A DNA stretch of 30,546 bases, taken from positions 1 to 30,546 of the IMG/VR virus record IMGVR_UViG_3300036832_001306, one strand, 5' to 3'. A program made the position numbers and the translations under genes. The stretch's first letter is position 1; every line of letters starts with the position of its first letter. This document shows, piece by piece, positions 6,982 to 13,846 of the stretch. The notes below the pieces were generated by a model. That model saw only the letters and a list, made by a program, of their open reading frames with translations. It was not told where the DNA came from and ran no database searches. The stretch is from a virus.

Positions 6982-7538
6982 TTTCGTCGTCCCTTCGCTT
7001 TGATCGCGTCGCGCAGAGGCTCGATTACCATGGTGCAAGCGGTGAGCGGGCGATTCGGCAGGCCATCGCTTCGTAGAGGGCGGACGGTGGATACCGTGTT
7101 GTGAAAGTCCATCGCCTTCTGCAGGCTGCCAAATCGCTGCGCCTGCGTCGGGTCGTCGGTGAAGTCGCCGAAACCGCGGCCGTTGTGGGCGTTGAAGTCG
7201 AAGGTTTTCAGCCACTCGCCTGCGATCAGGCATGCCTCGCTGTTGGCAAAACCGGTGACGCGCATGACGTGCTCGACCGGTGCGTTCGCGGCCATGATCG
7301 ATGTGACAACATCAGGTGGGCCGATTATCGCGAAGTTGCAGCCGCGGCTTTTGATATCGGTGACATGGCCGCACTCTTCGCATTTGCCTTCGGCGAAGAA
7401 CTTGTCCTGCTCTTCGATGGTCTGGCGCGTGCCGCAGTTGGTGCAGCTAAATTTTTGATGGAAATGGCAGTTGTTTTCCAGGTACGGCTTTACGCTTTTC
7501 ATGCAGAGTTCGATCGGATAGTCGTTAGGCTGGGTCAT
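6978..7538 (-). CDS. Hypothetical protein with N-terminal zinc ribbon
   Basis: A 186-residue protein. The N-terminal 65 residues contain CTNC and CEEC about 22 residues apart, a standard zinc ribbon, preceded by C...C...H residues (LENNCHFHQKF). The remaining 120 residues are mixed alpha/beta with no recognised domain. A GAGGTG ribosome binding site lies about seven bases upstream of ATG 7538. It overlaps the HTH gene by ATGA. Confidence 0.65.
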   Translation of the reverse strand: MTQPNDYPIELCMKSVKPYLENNCHFHQKFSCTNCGTRQTIEEQDKFFAEGKCEECGHVTDIKSRGCNFAIIGPPDVVTSIMAANAPVEHVMRVTGFANSEACLIAGEWLKTFDFNAHNGRGFGDFTDDPTQAQRFGSLQKAMDFHNTVSTVRPLRSDGLPNRPLTACTMVIEPLRDAIKAKGRRK

Positions 7539-7596
7539 TAATGCACCTCAGAAACGCGGCATTGCACCTTGTCGGCTGTGATGTAGTAGTATTCAT
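7525..7596 (-). CDS. Possible 23-residue micro-ORF
   Basis: ATG 7596 overlaps the stop of the membrane-protein gene upstream (ATGA), is preceded by AAAGGAAC at about nine bases, and opens a 23-residue frame that ends 14 bases inside the next gene. Only coupling and the ribosome binding site support translation. It may exist to hand ribosomes on to the 7538 gene. Confidence 0.3.
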   Translation of the reverse strand: MNTTTSQPTRCNAAFLRCINDPA

Positions 7597-8288
7597 TTTT
7601 GGTGTTCCTTTTGGGGGAGAGTGGTGGCATAGGCGGCCTTGTCATGAAGTTCATTGGCTTGATCGGCTACGCTGTCGGTTTTTTGTCTAGCCTCGTCGCT
7701 GAGACGGTAAAGTCTCTCAGCCTCACTGGGATTCAGTGGCGCCATCCGATATGCGCGGTTAAAATATTCTTCGTCTACTTTGCGTAGCTCAGCCACCTTG
7801 TCACGGAGTGCATTTGACTCGATGAGCCATTGTTGCCGTTGCGCGAAAAGCTCGTCACTCTGCTGCGGGCCGTGGCCGATGTAGCGAAACCGGTCTGACT
7901 CAGTCCAAAAGCATTCGTTTAAGGATAGGGGGGTGACGCACAGGTAAGTATTTTCCCGCTTTGTCACGTGATAAAATTCGAAGGTTGGTGGTGTTTCGTC
8001 CCACGCTACATTGCATTGATCGAAGAATTCAGCTTGCAGTCCATCTGGCCAATCGCCTTTCCAGGAGAAGGATTTTGCGAGCCGATCATAAGCCTCGATC
8101 GACCGGCATATCGGTACGCCATAAGGAATGGTGGCGGTCGATACCGACTTTTGGTTTGCTGTTTGCGTGGCACGTTTTTGGTTGTTGTTGCTGGCGATAG
8201 CGAGGGCCAGAGGCACCAAAAGGATGGTGGCGATGATCCCGCGATGAAGTCGGTGTCGGCGCGGCGGTGGCGTGATGTTAGTGCTCAT
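7593..8288 (-). CDS. Membrane-anchored hypothetical protein
   Basis: A 231-residue protein with a basic N-terminus (PPPRRHRLHR) followed by one transmembrane segment (GIIATILLVPLALAIA, about residues 17-33), predicting an N-in, C-out single-pass protein. The outside part contains four cysteines (CRSIEAY, QCNVAW, YLCVTP, ECFW) that may pair in the periplasm, and a C-terminal charged helix with coiled-coil character. No family recognised. It might act at the cell envelope, for example in superinfection control, but that is speculation from topology. Confidence 0.6.
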   Translation of the reverse strand: MSTNITPPPRRHRLHRGIIATILLVPLALAIASNNNQKRATQTANQKSVSTATIPYGVPICRSIEAYDRLAKSFSWKGDWPDGLQAEFFDQCNVAWDETPPTFEFYHVTKRENTYLCVTPLSLNECFWTESDRFRYIGHGPQQSDELFAQRQQWLIESNALRDKVAELRKVDEEYFNRAYRMAPLNPSEAERLYRLSDEARQKTDSVADQANELHDKAAYATTLPQKEHQK

Positions 8289-8315
8289 GGGTGTTTCTCC
8301 GGGTTTTCGTTGTGG

Positions 8316-8597
8316 TCAGGTGAGATCGTTCTTGAGGACTGGAATTCCGGCGGCGCCGAAGTGCCGACGGGTATTTTCGAATTCGTGGCGTTGCTGTTCT
8401 TCAAATTGCTTGCGGCTGATCGGCATGTCTTTATTCCATGGCATCTGCGTCATGAGCACGAGAGCGCCGTCCCGCTTGTGGAAGATCAGGCCGGAGCGTG
8501 GGATGTCCCATGTGCCGCCCTCGGCCATGCGGTTGAACAGAGTGCGGCGCCACGCGACCTCCGCAGGTTTGAGTGGTGGAAAATCTGGCAGGCTCAT
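8316..8597 (-). CDS. Hypothetical protein, first firm gene of leftward operon
   Basis: A 93-residue protein. ATG 8597 is chosen because GGAGA sits about six bases upstream; an in-frame ATG at 8630 has no such site. The sequence is rich in Arg, Pro and Trp with a helical C-terminal half (RKQFEEQQRHEFENTRRHFG). No known domain. An upstream frame ends in an ATGA overlap with this start. Confidence 0.6.
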   Translation of the reverse strand: MSLPDFPPLKPAEVAWRRTLFNRMAEGGTWDIPRSGLIFHKRDGALVLMTQMPWNKDMPISRKQFEEQQRHEFENTRRHFGAAGIPVLKNDLT

Positions 8598-8955
8598 TGG
8601 GTGTCTCCGTTGGGTGGTTCGATCAACCATCCCGTCTCGCCGGACTCACTGCTGGCCGACAGGCGTTTTATTTGGTCCCGAGCTTGGGATGGTTGGTCGA
8701 ACGACCTTGTTTGGTGAAGGTGGAGAGCGGCCCATGAGGATAGGGGGGCGCTATTGAGCCGCTCTCCGAGACGCCCGCCGGGCATGGCGGGCGTCTAGTT
8801 CTCACTCTGCGGCGGTGACGGCGATCCGGTAGCCAGAATATGTCCATCGGACGGTGGCTGGGGAGGGTGGTCATTTGGTGGGCCTTTCTCGGGGCTGTGC
8901 CGCCGGGTCTGGAGTGTCGGGGCTGCGCCACCGACAGGACTAAAATAGTGGGGCC
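8598..8955 (-). other. Leader of the leftward operon, no firm gene
   Basis: About 350 bases between the promoter candidate and the first confident minus-strand gene. It holds two strong hairpins (8722-8796) and several short frames of uncertain value. One frame, open back to 8785, ends at 8594 by ATGA with the next gene and carries GWLIEPPNGD near its end, but its only ATG lies inside the loop of a hairpin. A 68-residue frame (8668-8874, ATG with GAAAGG upstream) is Arg/Pro-rich and looks like chance. A frame closing at 8802 reads VRWTYSGYRIAVTAAE but has no start codon. I regard the stretch as mainly regulatory. Confidence 0.4.
8722..8796. repeat. Two adjacent strong hairpins
   Basis: Arm pair 8722-8731 / 8758-8767 is a perfect 10-bp inverted repeat around a 26-base loop; arm pair 8769-8779 / 8786-8796 is a perfect 11-bp GC-rich inverted repeat around a 6-base loop. 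Only one base separates the two. Neither is followed by a T run on either strand, so they are not typical intrinsic terminators. Their place in the leader of the leftward operon suggests RNA structures or protein-binding palindromes. Confidence 0.7.
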
Positions 8956-8983
8956 ATCAGAAAATGCAAGGCGTCCTTGTCAA
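8956..8983 (-). promoter_or_regulatory. Candidate sigma-70 promoter for leftward operon
   Basis: On the minus strand TTGACA (8983-8978), a perfect -35 box, is followed after 16 bases by TCTGAT (8961-8956), four of six matches to the -10 box. It lies in the most AT-rich part of the divergent region and faces the leftward genes. Transcription would begin near 8949. Not tested against background; only a pattern match. Confidence 0.45.
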
Positions 8984-9016
8984 TATTTTTAATGCTAGCA
9001 CTTTCAACGTTTTGCC

Positions 9017-9238
9017 ATGGGGATGATCTGGCGCTGCGGGCGCTGCGGTGAGCTTTCCACGGTGATGTTTGAAGCGGCTGGCGGCGCGATCTGCGGCCGC
9101 TGCTACCAGAAAACCAATGTGGCGAGCAGGCCACGATCGCCACGGCCGCCGCGTCGGCGCAAGCCGGTAAGGCCGCGGCGCCGCGCGGGTGCCACGGCAG
9201 CGTCTTTTGTTTGCCGCGATCCCGGGTCAGGGTGTTGA
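9017..9238 (+). CDS. Small zinc-ribbon protein with basic tail
   Basis: A 73-residue protein, alone on the plus strand between two minus-strand groups. CGRCGE at residues 7-12 and CGRCYQK about 20 residues later form a four-cysteine ribbon; the second half is Arg/Pro-rich (RPRSPRPPRRRK) and probably unstructured and nucleic-acid binding. ATG 9023 is an alternative start. A strong terminator begins 25 bases after its stop. The absence of a good ribosome binding site lowers confidence. Confidence 0.5.
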   Translation: MGMIWRCGRCGELSTVMFEAAGGAICGRCYQKTNVASRPRSPRPPRRRKPVRPRRRAGATAASFVCRDPGSGC

Positions 9239-9262
9239 GGTACCGAAGGATATAACTACCCC

Positions 9263-9298
9263 AACAACCCGCCGGAGAAAGCCCTGGCGGGTTGTTTT
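9263..9298. terminator. Bidirectional intrinsic terminator
   Basis: A perfect 11-bp stem (9263-9273 with 9286-9296) with a 12-base loop, followed on the plus strand by TTGTTTT. It lies between convergent genes: the plus-strand zinc-ribbon gene ends 25 bases before it, and the minus-strand gene at 9297 ends at its edge. On the minus strand the stem also ends in GTTGTT, so it may stop transcripts from both sides. Confidence 0.8.
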
Positions 9299-9533
9299 AC
9301 ATGTCCTCGTAGGGGATGACTTTGAGGGACGGTAGAAAATCCTCGCGGAAGCCTTTGAAATCGATCTCGGTACCGTCGGCTTGTAGCACCGCGTCGATGA
9401 CCGCCAGCACCATGCGCTTGTGATCCGCGGTGTACACCTGGCTTCGCGCGGGCGGCACGCTGCCGATATCGTACTGATTGCGCAGCCACAACAGCGCGCC
9501 GAGCAGCTCGGGCGCTTCCATCTTTCTGGTCAT
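9297..9533 (-). CDS. Hypothetical small protein
   Basis: A 78-residue protein. ATG 9533 has AAGGA about five bases upstream and overlaps the preceding stop (ATGA). Predicted helix-strand-helix (PELLGALLWLRNQYDIG, MVLAVIDAVLQADG) with no known family. Its stop touches the terminator. Confidence 0.65.
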   Translation of the reverse strand: MTRKMEAPELLGALLWLRNQYDIGSVPPARSQVYTADHKRMVLAVIDAVLQADGTEIDFKGFREDFLPSLKVIPYEDM

Positions 9534-9877
9534 GGTTCCTTCTTGTGGCATGCTTGATCGCTCGGGTATTTGCCGCAGAATCCCTGCGCCTGTTGTGTGA
9601 TCCATTCGCGCGCGCCATCCTGGTCGAAATCACGCCAGGACTTCTCGTGGTGCACCATCACGGTACGGGTCTTCACGATCGGCACCGGTCGGCGGACCTC
9701 GGCCTTGCGCTCGTGCCGTGTGTGCTCGCGCCGTGGTTGTTCGCGCCTTGGCTGGTGGTGGCGCACGGCTGGTTGCTCGAACTGAGTCCATTGTGGCCAA
9801 TAGGGCTGCGCATATTGCCATTGTGCACATGCGGGCGCTGAGATCAGAGTCAGCGTGACAGCAAGTGCAAGTTTCAT
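9530..9877 (-). CDS. Secreted basic hypothetical protein
   Basis: A 115-residue protein with a signal peptide (MKLALAVTLTLISAPACAQ). The mature part has a His/Arg/Gln/Pro-rich low-complexity segment (residues about 35-62) and a C-terminal region with two cysteines (GFCGKYPSDQACHK) that may form a disulfide. Probably periplasmic; function unknown. It overlaps the next gene by ATGA. Confidence 0.65.
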   Translation of the reverse strand: MKLALAVTLTLISAPACAQWQYAQPYWPQWTQFEQPAVRHHQPRREQPRREHTRHERKAEVRRPVPIVKTRTVMVHHEKSWRDFDQDGAREWITQQAQGFCGKYPSDQACHKKEP

Positions 9878-10009
9878 TTAGCTTATCCATTTCAAGACGA
9901 TAACGACGGGTGTGGCTGATTGGCCGATCTCGAATCCGAGCACGCCACCGAGCGCCGCGGCGACTGCTGCTGCCAACAATACACCTTTTGGGGTGTCCCA
10001 GAATGTCAT
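9878..10009 (-). CDS. Small single-pass membrane protein
   Basis: A 43-residue protein with a Gly/Ala transmembrane segment (GVLLAAAVAAALGGVLGF). ATG 10009 has GAGGA about five bases upstream; a longer frame to 10063 would run into the divergent gene start and lacks a good site. It ends directly before the secreted protein start. Small phage membrane proteins of this sort can be holin- or lysis-related, but nothing here proves it. Confidence 0.6.
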   Translation of the reverse strand: MTFWDTPKGVLLAAAVAAALGGVLGFEIGQSATPVVIVLKWIS

Positions 10010-10061
10010 AGGGTCCTCGCAGGCTTGACCAGCTGCTATTGACGACACCACGTTGCAAGCC

Positions 10062-10538
10062 ATGAACGATCAGCCACGCAAAAAAAGCCTTGTGACAGAG
10101 CCGCGTCTGCCGCGGCGTCCTGGCGGAAGGCCTTTCAAGAAGGGAATGGCCAAGCCGCCGACCTCGGGCCGCAAGCCGGGCCAGGCCAACCACATGACGA
10201 TCGCCATGCGCGACGCCGTGGTGCAGGCGATGGAAATCGCTGGTGAGAAGCGTTGGAATCCTAAGACAAAAGCGTGGGATAAGCCCGGCTCTGGTGGCAT
10301 GCTTGGCTACATGATGCACCTCGCTTTGCACAACGAAACGCTATTTGCGCCATTCGCCCTACGGGTGTTGCCCATGCACGTGCACGCCACCGTGCAGAAT
10401 GCCCGCTACAAGACCGAGGACGAGATCAGGGCGCTGTGCGTGGCGCGGGGCATAAGCTACGACGTTATGATGGAAGCCGCTGAGCCCGCCGAGGGCGAGC
10501 TGATCGACATCACGCCGGAAAGGTCGGGGATTGACTAA
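10062..10538 (+). CDS. DUF5681-like protein, possible terminase small subunit
   Basis: A 158-residue protein starting at ATG 10062. The N-terminal part contains a Gly/Pro/Lys motif (GGRPFKKGMAKPPTSGRKPG, residues about 20-40) of the DUF5681 kind, often found upstream of large terminase genes and suspected to belong to DNA-recognition or small-terminase proteins. A helical middle (MRDAVVQAMEIAGEKRW) follows, and an acidic C-terminus. Its position at the head of the plus-strand chain leading to the large terminase supports a packaging role, as inference. It overlaps the next gene by 8 bases. Confidence 0.7.
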   Translation: MNDQPRKKSLVTEPRLPRRPGGRPFKKGMAKPPTSGRKPGQANHMTIAMRDAVVQAMEIAGEKRWNPKTKAWDKPGSGGMLGYMMHLALHNETLFAPFALRVLPMHVHATVQNARYKTEDEIRALCVARGISYDVMMEAAEPAEGELIDITPERSGID

Positions 10539-11070
10539 GCTCACCGACAAGGATGTGATCTCACATTTGCCAGCGTGGAATCGGCGCAAGTTGCGGGCGC
10601 CGCAGAACAATTACTATGCGCCGCATATGATGACGGACCTGATCGAGAGCCGGACAGAGACGGCGCTGGCGTATATTGCGAGCCCGTCCGGGGTGCACCC
10701 GGGCCCGTGGTTTCACGCGCAGGACTGGGGGCCAACGGGGCCGATCGCTACTGGCGAGGCTCTGGCCCGCGCGTTTGATCCGTATTCGACCGCCCGGCGA
10801 GAGGGTTATGTGGTGAATGGCGAGACAGCCAAGCGCGAGCCGGTGCCGCCATTGCGGTCCATCAGCATGGTGGATGGTGCTGTCGTGGTCGGGGACGTGG
10901 TGAAGCTTGTCGCGGCTGGTGAGACAAAACCCGTGCGTGAGACAAAACCCGTGCGTGAGACAAAACCCGTGCGTGACAAGGGCGGCCGTCCTGCTGGTGA
11001 TAAGCCGTGGTTGGCGGCAGGGGTCTCGAAAGCGACATGGTACCGACAGCATAAGCGGGGCAAGCCATGA
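10531..11070 (+). CDS. Hypothetical protein with C-terminal HTH-like segment
   Basis: A 179-residue protein starting at TTG 10531 inside the previous gene. The middle carries three exact copies of a six-residue unit (ETKPVR), and the C-terminus reads GGRPAGDKPWLAAGVSKATW, a helix-turn-helix type ending seen in small phage DNA-binding proteins. It may bind DNA in packaging or regulation. The repeat acts as a flexible linker between an N-terminal domain of unknown fold and the HTH. Confidence 0.65.
   Translation: MTKLTDKDVISHLPAWNRRKLRAPQNNYYAPHMMTDLIESRTETALAYIASPSGVHPGPWFHAQDWGPTGPIATGEALARAFDPYSTARREGYVVNGETAKREPVPPLRSISMVDGAVVVGDVVKLVAAGETKPVRETKPVRETKPVRDKGGRPAGDKPWLAAGVSKATWYRQHKRGKP
10921..10974 (+). 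repeat. Three perfect 18-bp tandem repeats
   Basis: The 18-base unit GAGACAAAACCCGTGCGT occurs three times without a mismatch (10921-10938, 10939-10956, 10957-10974). It is in frame and encodes the linker of the surrounding gene. Perfect identity suggests recent slippage expansion. Confidence 0.95.
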
Positions 11071-11366
11071 AGCGTTCTTCGCCTTGGGCAAAGCCAGACG
11101 ATCCGCATCGTCATCCGCCGGTGGCGTGTCTGAGCTGCGGCAATATGCTGGACAGTGCAGCGGGAATCGATGGGGCTATCACGCCGTCGGCCGGTGATCT
11201 CTCAATCTGCTTGCGCTGCGGCCACATGGCGAAGTTTGTCGACAGCAACACGATCCGTCAGCTGACGGGGACTGAGTTGATCGAGGTTTGCGCTGATCCT
11301 GGTATCGCCAGGATGCAGCGGGTCCGAGCGGCATTCATGGAGCGGCGCGGGCCTGGCAAAGCGTGA
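11067..11366 (+). CDS. Zinc-ribbon hypothetical protein
   Basis: A 99-residue protein with an ATGA-coupled start. CLSCGN and CLRCGHM, about 27 residues apart, form a four-cysteine zinc ribbon; a helical C-terminus rich in Arg follows. The form resembles small phage zinc proteins of unknown function. It ends with a GTGA overlap with the following gene. Confidence 0.7.
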   Translation: MKRSSPWAKPDDPHRHPPVACLSCGNMLDSAAGIDGAITPSAGDLSICLRCGHMAKFVDSNTIRQLTGTELIEVCADPGIARMQRVRAAFMERRGPGKA

Positions 11367-11674
11367 CAAGTCATAACGCCAAAGGAATCCTCGGCCCAAC
11401 CCCGAGGAGGAGAGGGCCGATCGTCGCGAAGCTCCCCAGTCAAGTGGTCGATCGGCCCGATCCGCAAAGTGTGGTGCAGCAAATGATAAAACGGGACGAA
11501 ACAGACTTCGCCGTGGCCGAGCAGGCCCAGCGCGACCACAACGACTTCGGGCCGCTCGTCGACTATCTGACGCAGGCGCGTCCGTTGACGGCTTCCAACA
11601 AGATGACGATCGCCAATGTGATCCGGAAGTTGGTGGCGGCTGCGAAGGTTCCTGGCATGGGCGAGCAGCCCTGA
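11363..11674 (+). CDS. Hypothetical protein
   Basis: A 103-residue protein with a GTG start overlapping the previous stop (GTGA). The first 25 residues are basic and Pro-rich, the rest helical and charged (VVQQMIKRDETDFAVAEQAQ). No known family. Coupling at both ends supports expression. Confidence 0.6.
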   Translation: MTSHNAKGILGPTPRRRGPIVAKLPSQVVDRPDPQSVVQQMIKRDETDFAVAEQAQRDHNDFGPLVDYLTQARPLTASNKMTIANVIRKLVAAAKVPGMGEQP

Positions 11675-11808
11675 TGGCGCATGTGAAGAAAGGTCATCTG
11701 GTCAGAGCACCGCAGTGGTGGAAACACCTGCGGGATTGGAAGCGTGTGTTCTGGAAAAAGCACCGTAAGGCAGAGCGTCGATTGGCAAGAGAGTCCGCAA
11801 AGCCATGA
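11674..11808 (+). CDS. 44-residue basic Trp-rich protein
   Basis: A small frame with ATG sharing one base with the previous stop (TGATG) and an ATGA overlap with the next start. The core WWKHLRDWKRVFWKKHRK is strongly basic and aromatic. From memory, phages often carry small proteins with a WWKHLR...FWK pattern; function unknown, nucleic-acid binding likely. Confidence 0.65.
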   Translation: MAHVKKGHLVRAPQWWKHLRDWKRVFWKKHRKAERRLARESAKP

Positions 11809-12026
11809 TGGACTCCAAGCTTGAGTTGATTGCTGAGCCAATCGTCCGTGGCGAGGGCTTGACCTTTGCGCTCGCGGTCAACAGCGGCGATGCCAAGGAT
11901 ATTCACGAAGCGCGGGGTTATCTCAAGTTAGCGATTGTCGCAGCGTTGATTGCGGTGAGGGACGCTGAAGAGAAATGTCAGGCGGTCAAGGCAGGCACTG
12001 GCAAGCAGCCGGATCATCCGGCATGA
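11805..12026 (+). CDS. Hypothetical small protein
   Basis: A 73-residue protein coupled by ATGA on both sides. Alternating acidic and hydrophobic residues with a helical middle (ARGYLKLAIVAALIAVRDAEE). No domain recognised. Confidence 0.6.
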   Translation: MMDSKLELIAEPIVRGEGLTFALAVNSGDAKDIHEARGYLKLAIVAALIAVRDAEEKCQAVKAGTGKQPDHPA

Positions 12027-12112
12027 CGGATAAGGAGCGCGCCGAGCGCGCCTGGTGGTTTGATCTGAGTGAGTGGCGTAAACAAAGAGGAGGAGGCTTC
12101 TATGCAACATGA
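12023..12112 (+). CDS. Possible 29-residue micro-ORF
   Basis: ATG 12023 overlaps the previous stop (ATGA), and the frame ends 11 bases inside the next gene. The peptide is charged with three tryptophans (RAWWFDLSEWRK). The last codons contain the strong ribosome binding site of the next gene. Expression is plausible only because of the consistent coupling. Confidence 0.4.
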   Translation: MTDKERAERAWWFDLSEWRKQRGGGFYAT

Positions 12113-12290
12113 AACCAAAGCGGGGCTTCAAGAGATTAGTGCCAAGCTGCATTCGGCACTGGAGGGCGTCACGCTGACGCCTGAGCAGCAGGCCAAGGTC
12201 GACGAGGTCAAGGCCAAGATCGAAGAGTTCAAGGCGCAGCACCAGGAGCACGAGGCAGGCACCGAGCCGACACCGCCGCCGCAGCGCTGA
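12102..12290 (+). CDS. Small coiled-coil protein
   Basis: A 62-residue protein with a very strong ribosome binding site (AGAGGAGGAGG ending about eight bases before ATG 12102). Nearly all of it is a charged helix with heptad spacing (EQQAKVDEVKAKIEEFKAQH), ending in a Pro-rich tail. A coiled-coil oligomer is expected; function unknown. It closes the operon: a terminator follows 21 bases later. Confidence 0.7.
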   Translation: MQHETKAGLQEISAKLHSALEGVTLTPEQQAKVDEVKAKIEEFKAQHQEHEAGTEPTPPPQR

Positions 12291-12311
12291 CCGACCTTGT
12301 TTTTAGTTTTG

Positions 12312-12341
12312 ACGCCGCAGCGGTTTTGTTGCGGCGTTTTT
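12312..12341 (+). terminator. Intrinsic terminator before terL
   Basis: Stem 12312-12319 with 12330-12337 (8 bp, GC-rich), ten-base loop, followed by a T run (TTTTT ending at 12341). It sits between the small-gene chain and the large terminase, whose ATG is only 17 bases further on. Confidence 0.85.
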
Positions 12342-12357
12342 CATTGGCGCGTGGTCC

Positions 12358-13824
12358 ATGAACCTCAACGTTGCGCCGAAGCTGCGGTGGCCTGCCGACA
12401 AGGTCGAGGCCATCCTGATCCGCGAGGCCGAGCGCGCGCGTAAGAGCTTCGCCGCCTACCGGCGCATGATGCGTCCGACCATGAAATGGAATTGGTTCAC
12501 GCAGGAGCTGAGCGACGCCCTGCAGCAGTTTTATCAGGATATGCTCGACGGCAAGCGGCCGAAGCTAGCGATCATGGCGCCCCCGCAATCGGGTAAGAGT
12601 CTTGCTGCCGAGGACTTCGTGTCATGGCTGGCTGGCAACGCGCCCGACATGAAGACGATCTACGCGTCGCACAGTGAGAACCTCGGGCTCCGCTGCAACA
12701 TCGGTATGCAGCGCATGATCGAGAGTGAGCGCTACCAGCAGGTGTTCGAAACGACGATCGGCGCCAAGGGCTGGGTGTGCAACAGCGGCCTCGTCGAGTA
12801 CGTCAATAAGGCTGGCAGCTTTCGCAATGTCACCGTCAACGGTGGCATTAACGGGCTGGAGCTGCACCTGGGTATTCTCGACGATCCGGTGAAAGATCGC
12901 GCCGACGCCAACAGCATCGTCATGCGCGAGAAAATCTGGGATTGGTACACCGACGTTTTTCGTCCGCGCTTTGCCGCCAACAGCGGCATGTTATGGGTAA
13001 TGACGAGATGGCACCTTGATGACCCGCTCGGCCGCGCGCTGGCAAAAGAGCCCGAGATCAAGGTCCTCAAGTTCAAAGCCATTGCCGAGCACGACGAGAA
13101 GCATCGCAAGCGTGGCGAGGCGTTGTTTCCTGAGTTCAAGCCGTTGGCAATGTTGCGAGCTCAGCAGCGGCTGATGTCCGAGGCGTCGTGGGAAGCCGAG
13201 TACCAGCAAGAGCCGTACCTCGTCGGCGGTGGGATGTTTCCCATCGAAAAGCTGCACATCATTCCGGTATTCGATCGCAGCCAGATCGAGGCCTCGGTGC
13301 TCGCGGTCGACAAGGCTGGCACCAAGGCTGGCACCAAGGATGGCGACGGCGCCTGCACCGCCATCGTTCTCATGCACAAGCTCAAGAACGGGCAATTCCT
13401 GATCGAGACCGTGCTGCGTGGACGGTGGGGCGCGTTGGAGCGCGAGCAGGTGATTAAGGGCGCGGCCGAGGCGGCGCGGCAGTCGCTCGGGCAGATGAAG
13501 TGGAATCTTAAGGTGGTGGTGGAACAGGAACCGGGCAGCGGCGGAAAGGAGTCTGCCGAGGCCACGATAAGAAACTTGTCGGGATTTGTGGTTGTCGCAG
13601 ATAGGGTCACCGGCGAGAAGACGGTGCGCGCCGAGCCGTTCGCCGCGCAGGTCCAGGGCAGCAACGTGTTGCTGGTTGCAGGCCGTTGGGTCGAGGGGTT
13701 CCTCGAAGAGCTGGAAGGATGGCCGTTCAGCAAGACACTCGACCAGGGCGATGCGGCGAGCATGGCGTTCAGCCACCTGACATCCGGACCTTTGTACGAC
13801 TCGAGTTATTCTGGGTTCTCCTAA
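12358..13824 (+). CDS. terL: Terminase large subunit
   Basis: A 488-residue protein. The ATPase domain has Walker A APPQSGKS (74-81), Walker B LGILDDP (171-177) and a coupling motif MTRWH (215-219). The C-terminal RNase H-like nuclease has the expected acidic residues: Asp318 in LAVDKAG, Glu389 in VVVEQEPGSGGK, and Asp465 in DQGDAASMAF. It translocates DNA into the procapsid and cuts the concatemer. A small duplication (AGTKAGTK, 320-327) lies just after the first nuclease Asp and may lengthen a loop. Length is normal for phage terminases. No confident small subunit is adjacent; the 10062 gene is the best candidate. Confidence 0.95.
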   Translation: MNLNVAPKLRWPADKVEAILIREAERARKSFAAYRRMMRPTMKWNWFTQELSDALQQFYQDMLDGKRPKLAIMAPPQSGKSLAAEDFVSWLAGNAPDMKTIYASHSENLGLRCNIGMQRMIESERYQQVFETTIGAKGWVCNSGLVEYVNKAGSFRNVTVNGGINGLELHLGILDDPVKDRADANSIVMREKIWDWYTDVFRPRFAANSGMLWVMTRWHLDDPLGRALAKEPEIKVLKFKAIAEHDEKHRKRGEALFPEFKPLAMLRAQQRLMSEASWEAEYQQEPYLVGGGMFPIEKLHIIPVFDRSQIEASVLAVDKAGTKAGTKDGDGACTAIVLMHKLKNGQFLIETVLRGRWGALEREQVIKGAAEAARQSLGQMKWNLKVVVEQEPGSGGKESAEATIRNLSGFVVVADRVTGEKTVRAEPFAAQVQGSNVLLVAGRWVEGFLEELEGWPFSKTLDQGDAASMAFSHLTSGPLYDSSYSGFS

Positions 13825-13846
13825 CGGCTATGACTGAGGACTTCGC

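Noticed and set aside
8668-8874. 68-residue minus-strand ORF in the leader
   Set aside because: It has a ribosome-site-like GAAAGG but the product is Arg/Pro-rich, crosses both hairpins and resembles no protein; kept only as a note in the leader entry.
10921-10974. Possible CRISPR-like repeats
   Set aside because: Three 18-bp units abut without spacers and encode a peptide linker.
12991-13776. 261-residue minus-strand frame opposite terL
   Set aside because: Low-complexity His/Arg/Leu product with no domains; terL motifs on the other strand are complete.
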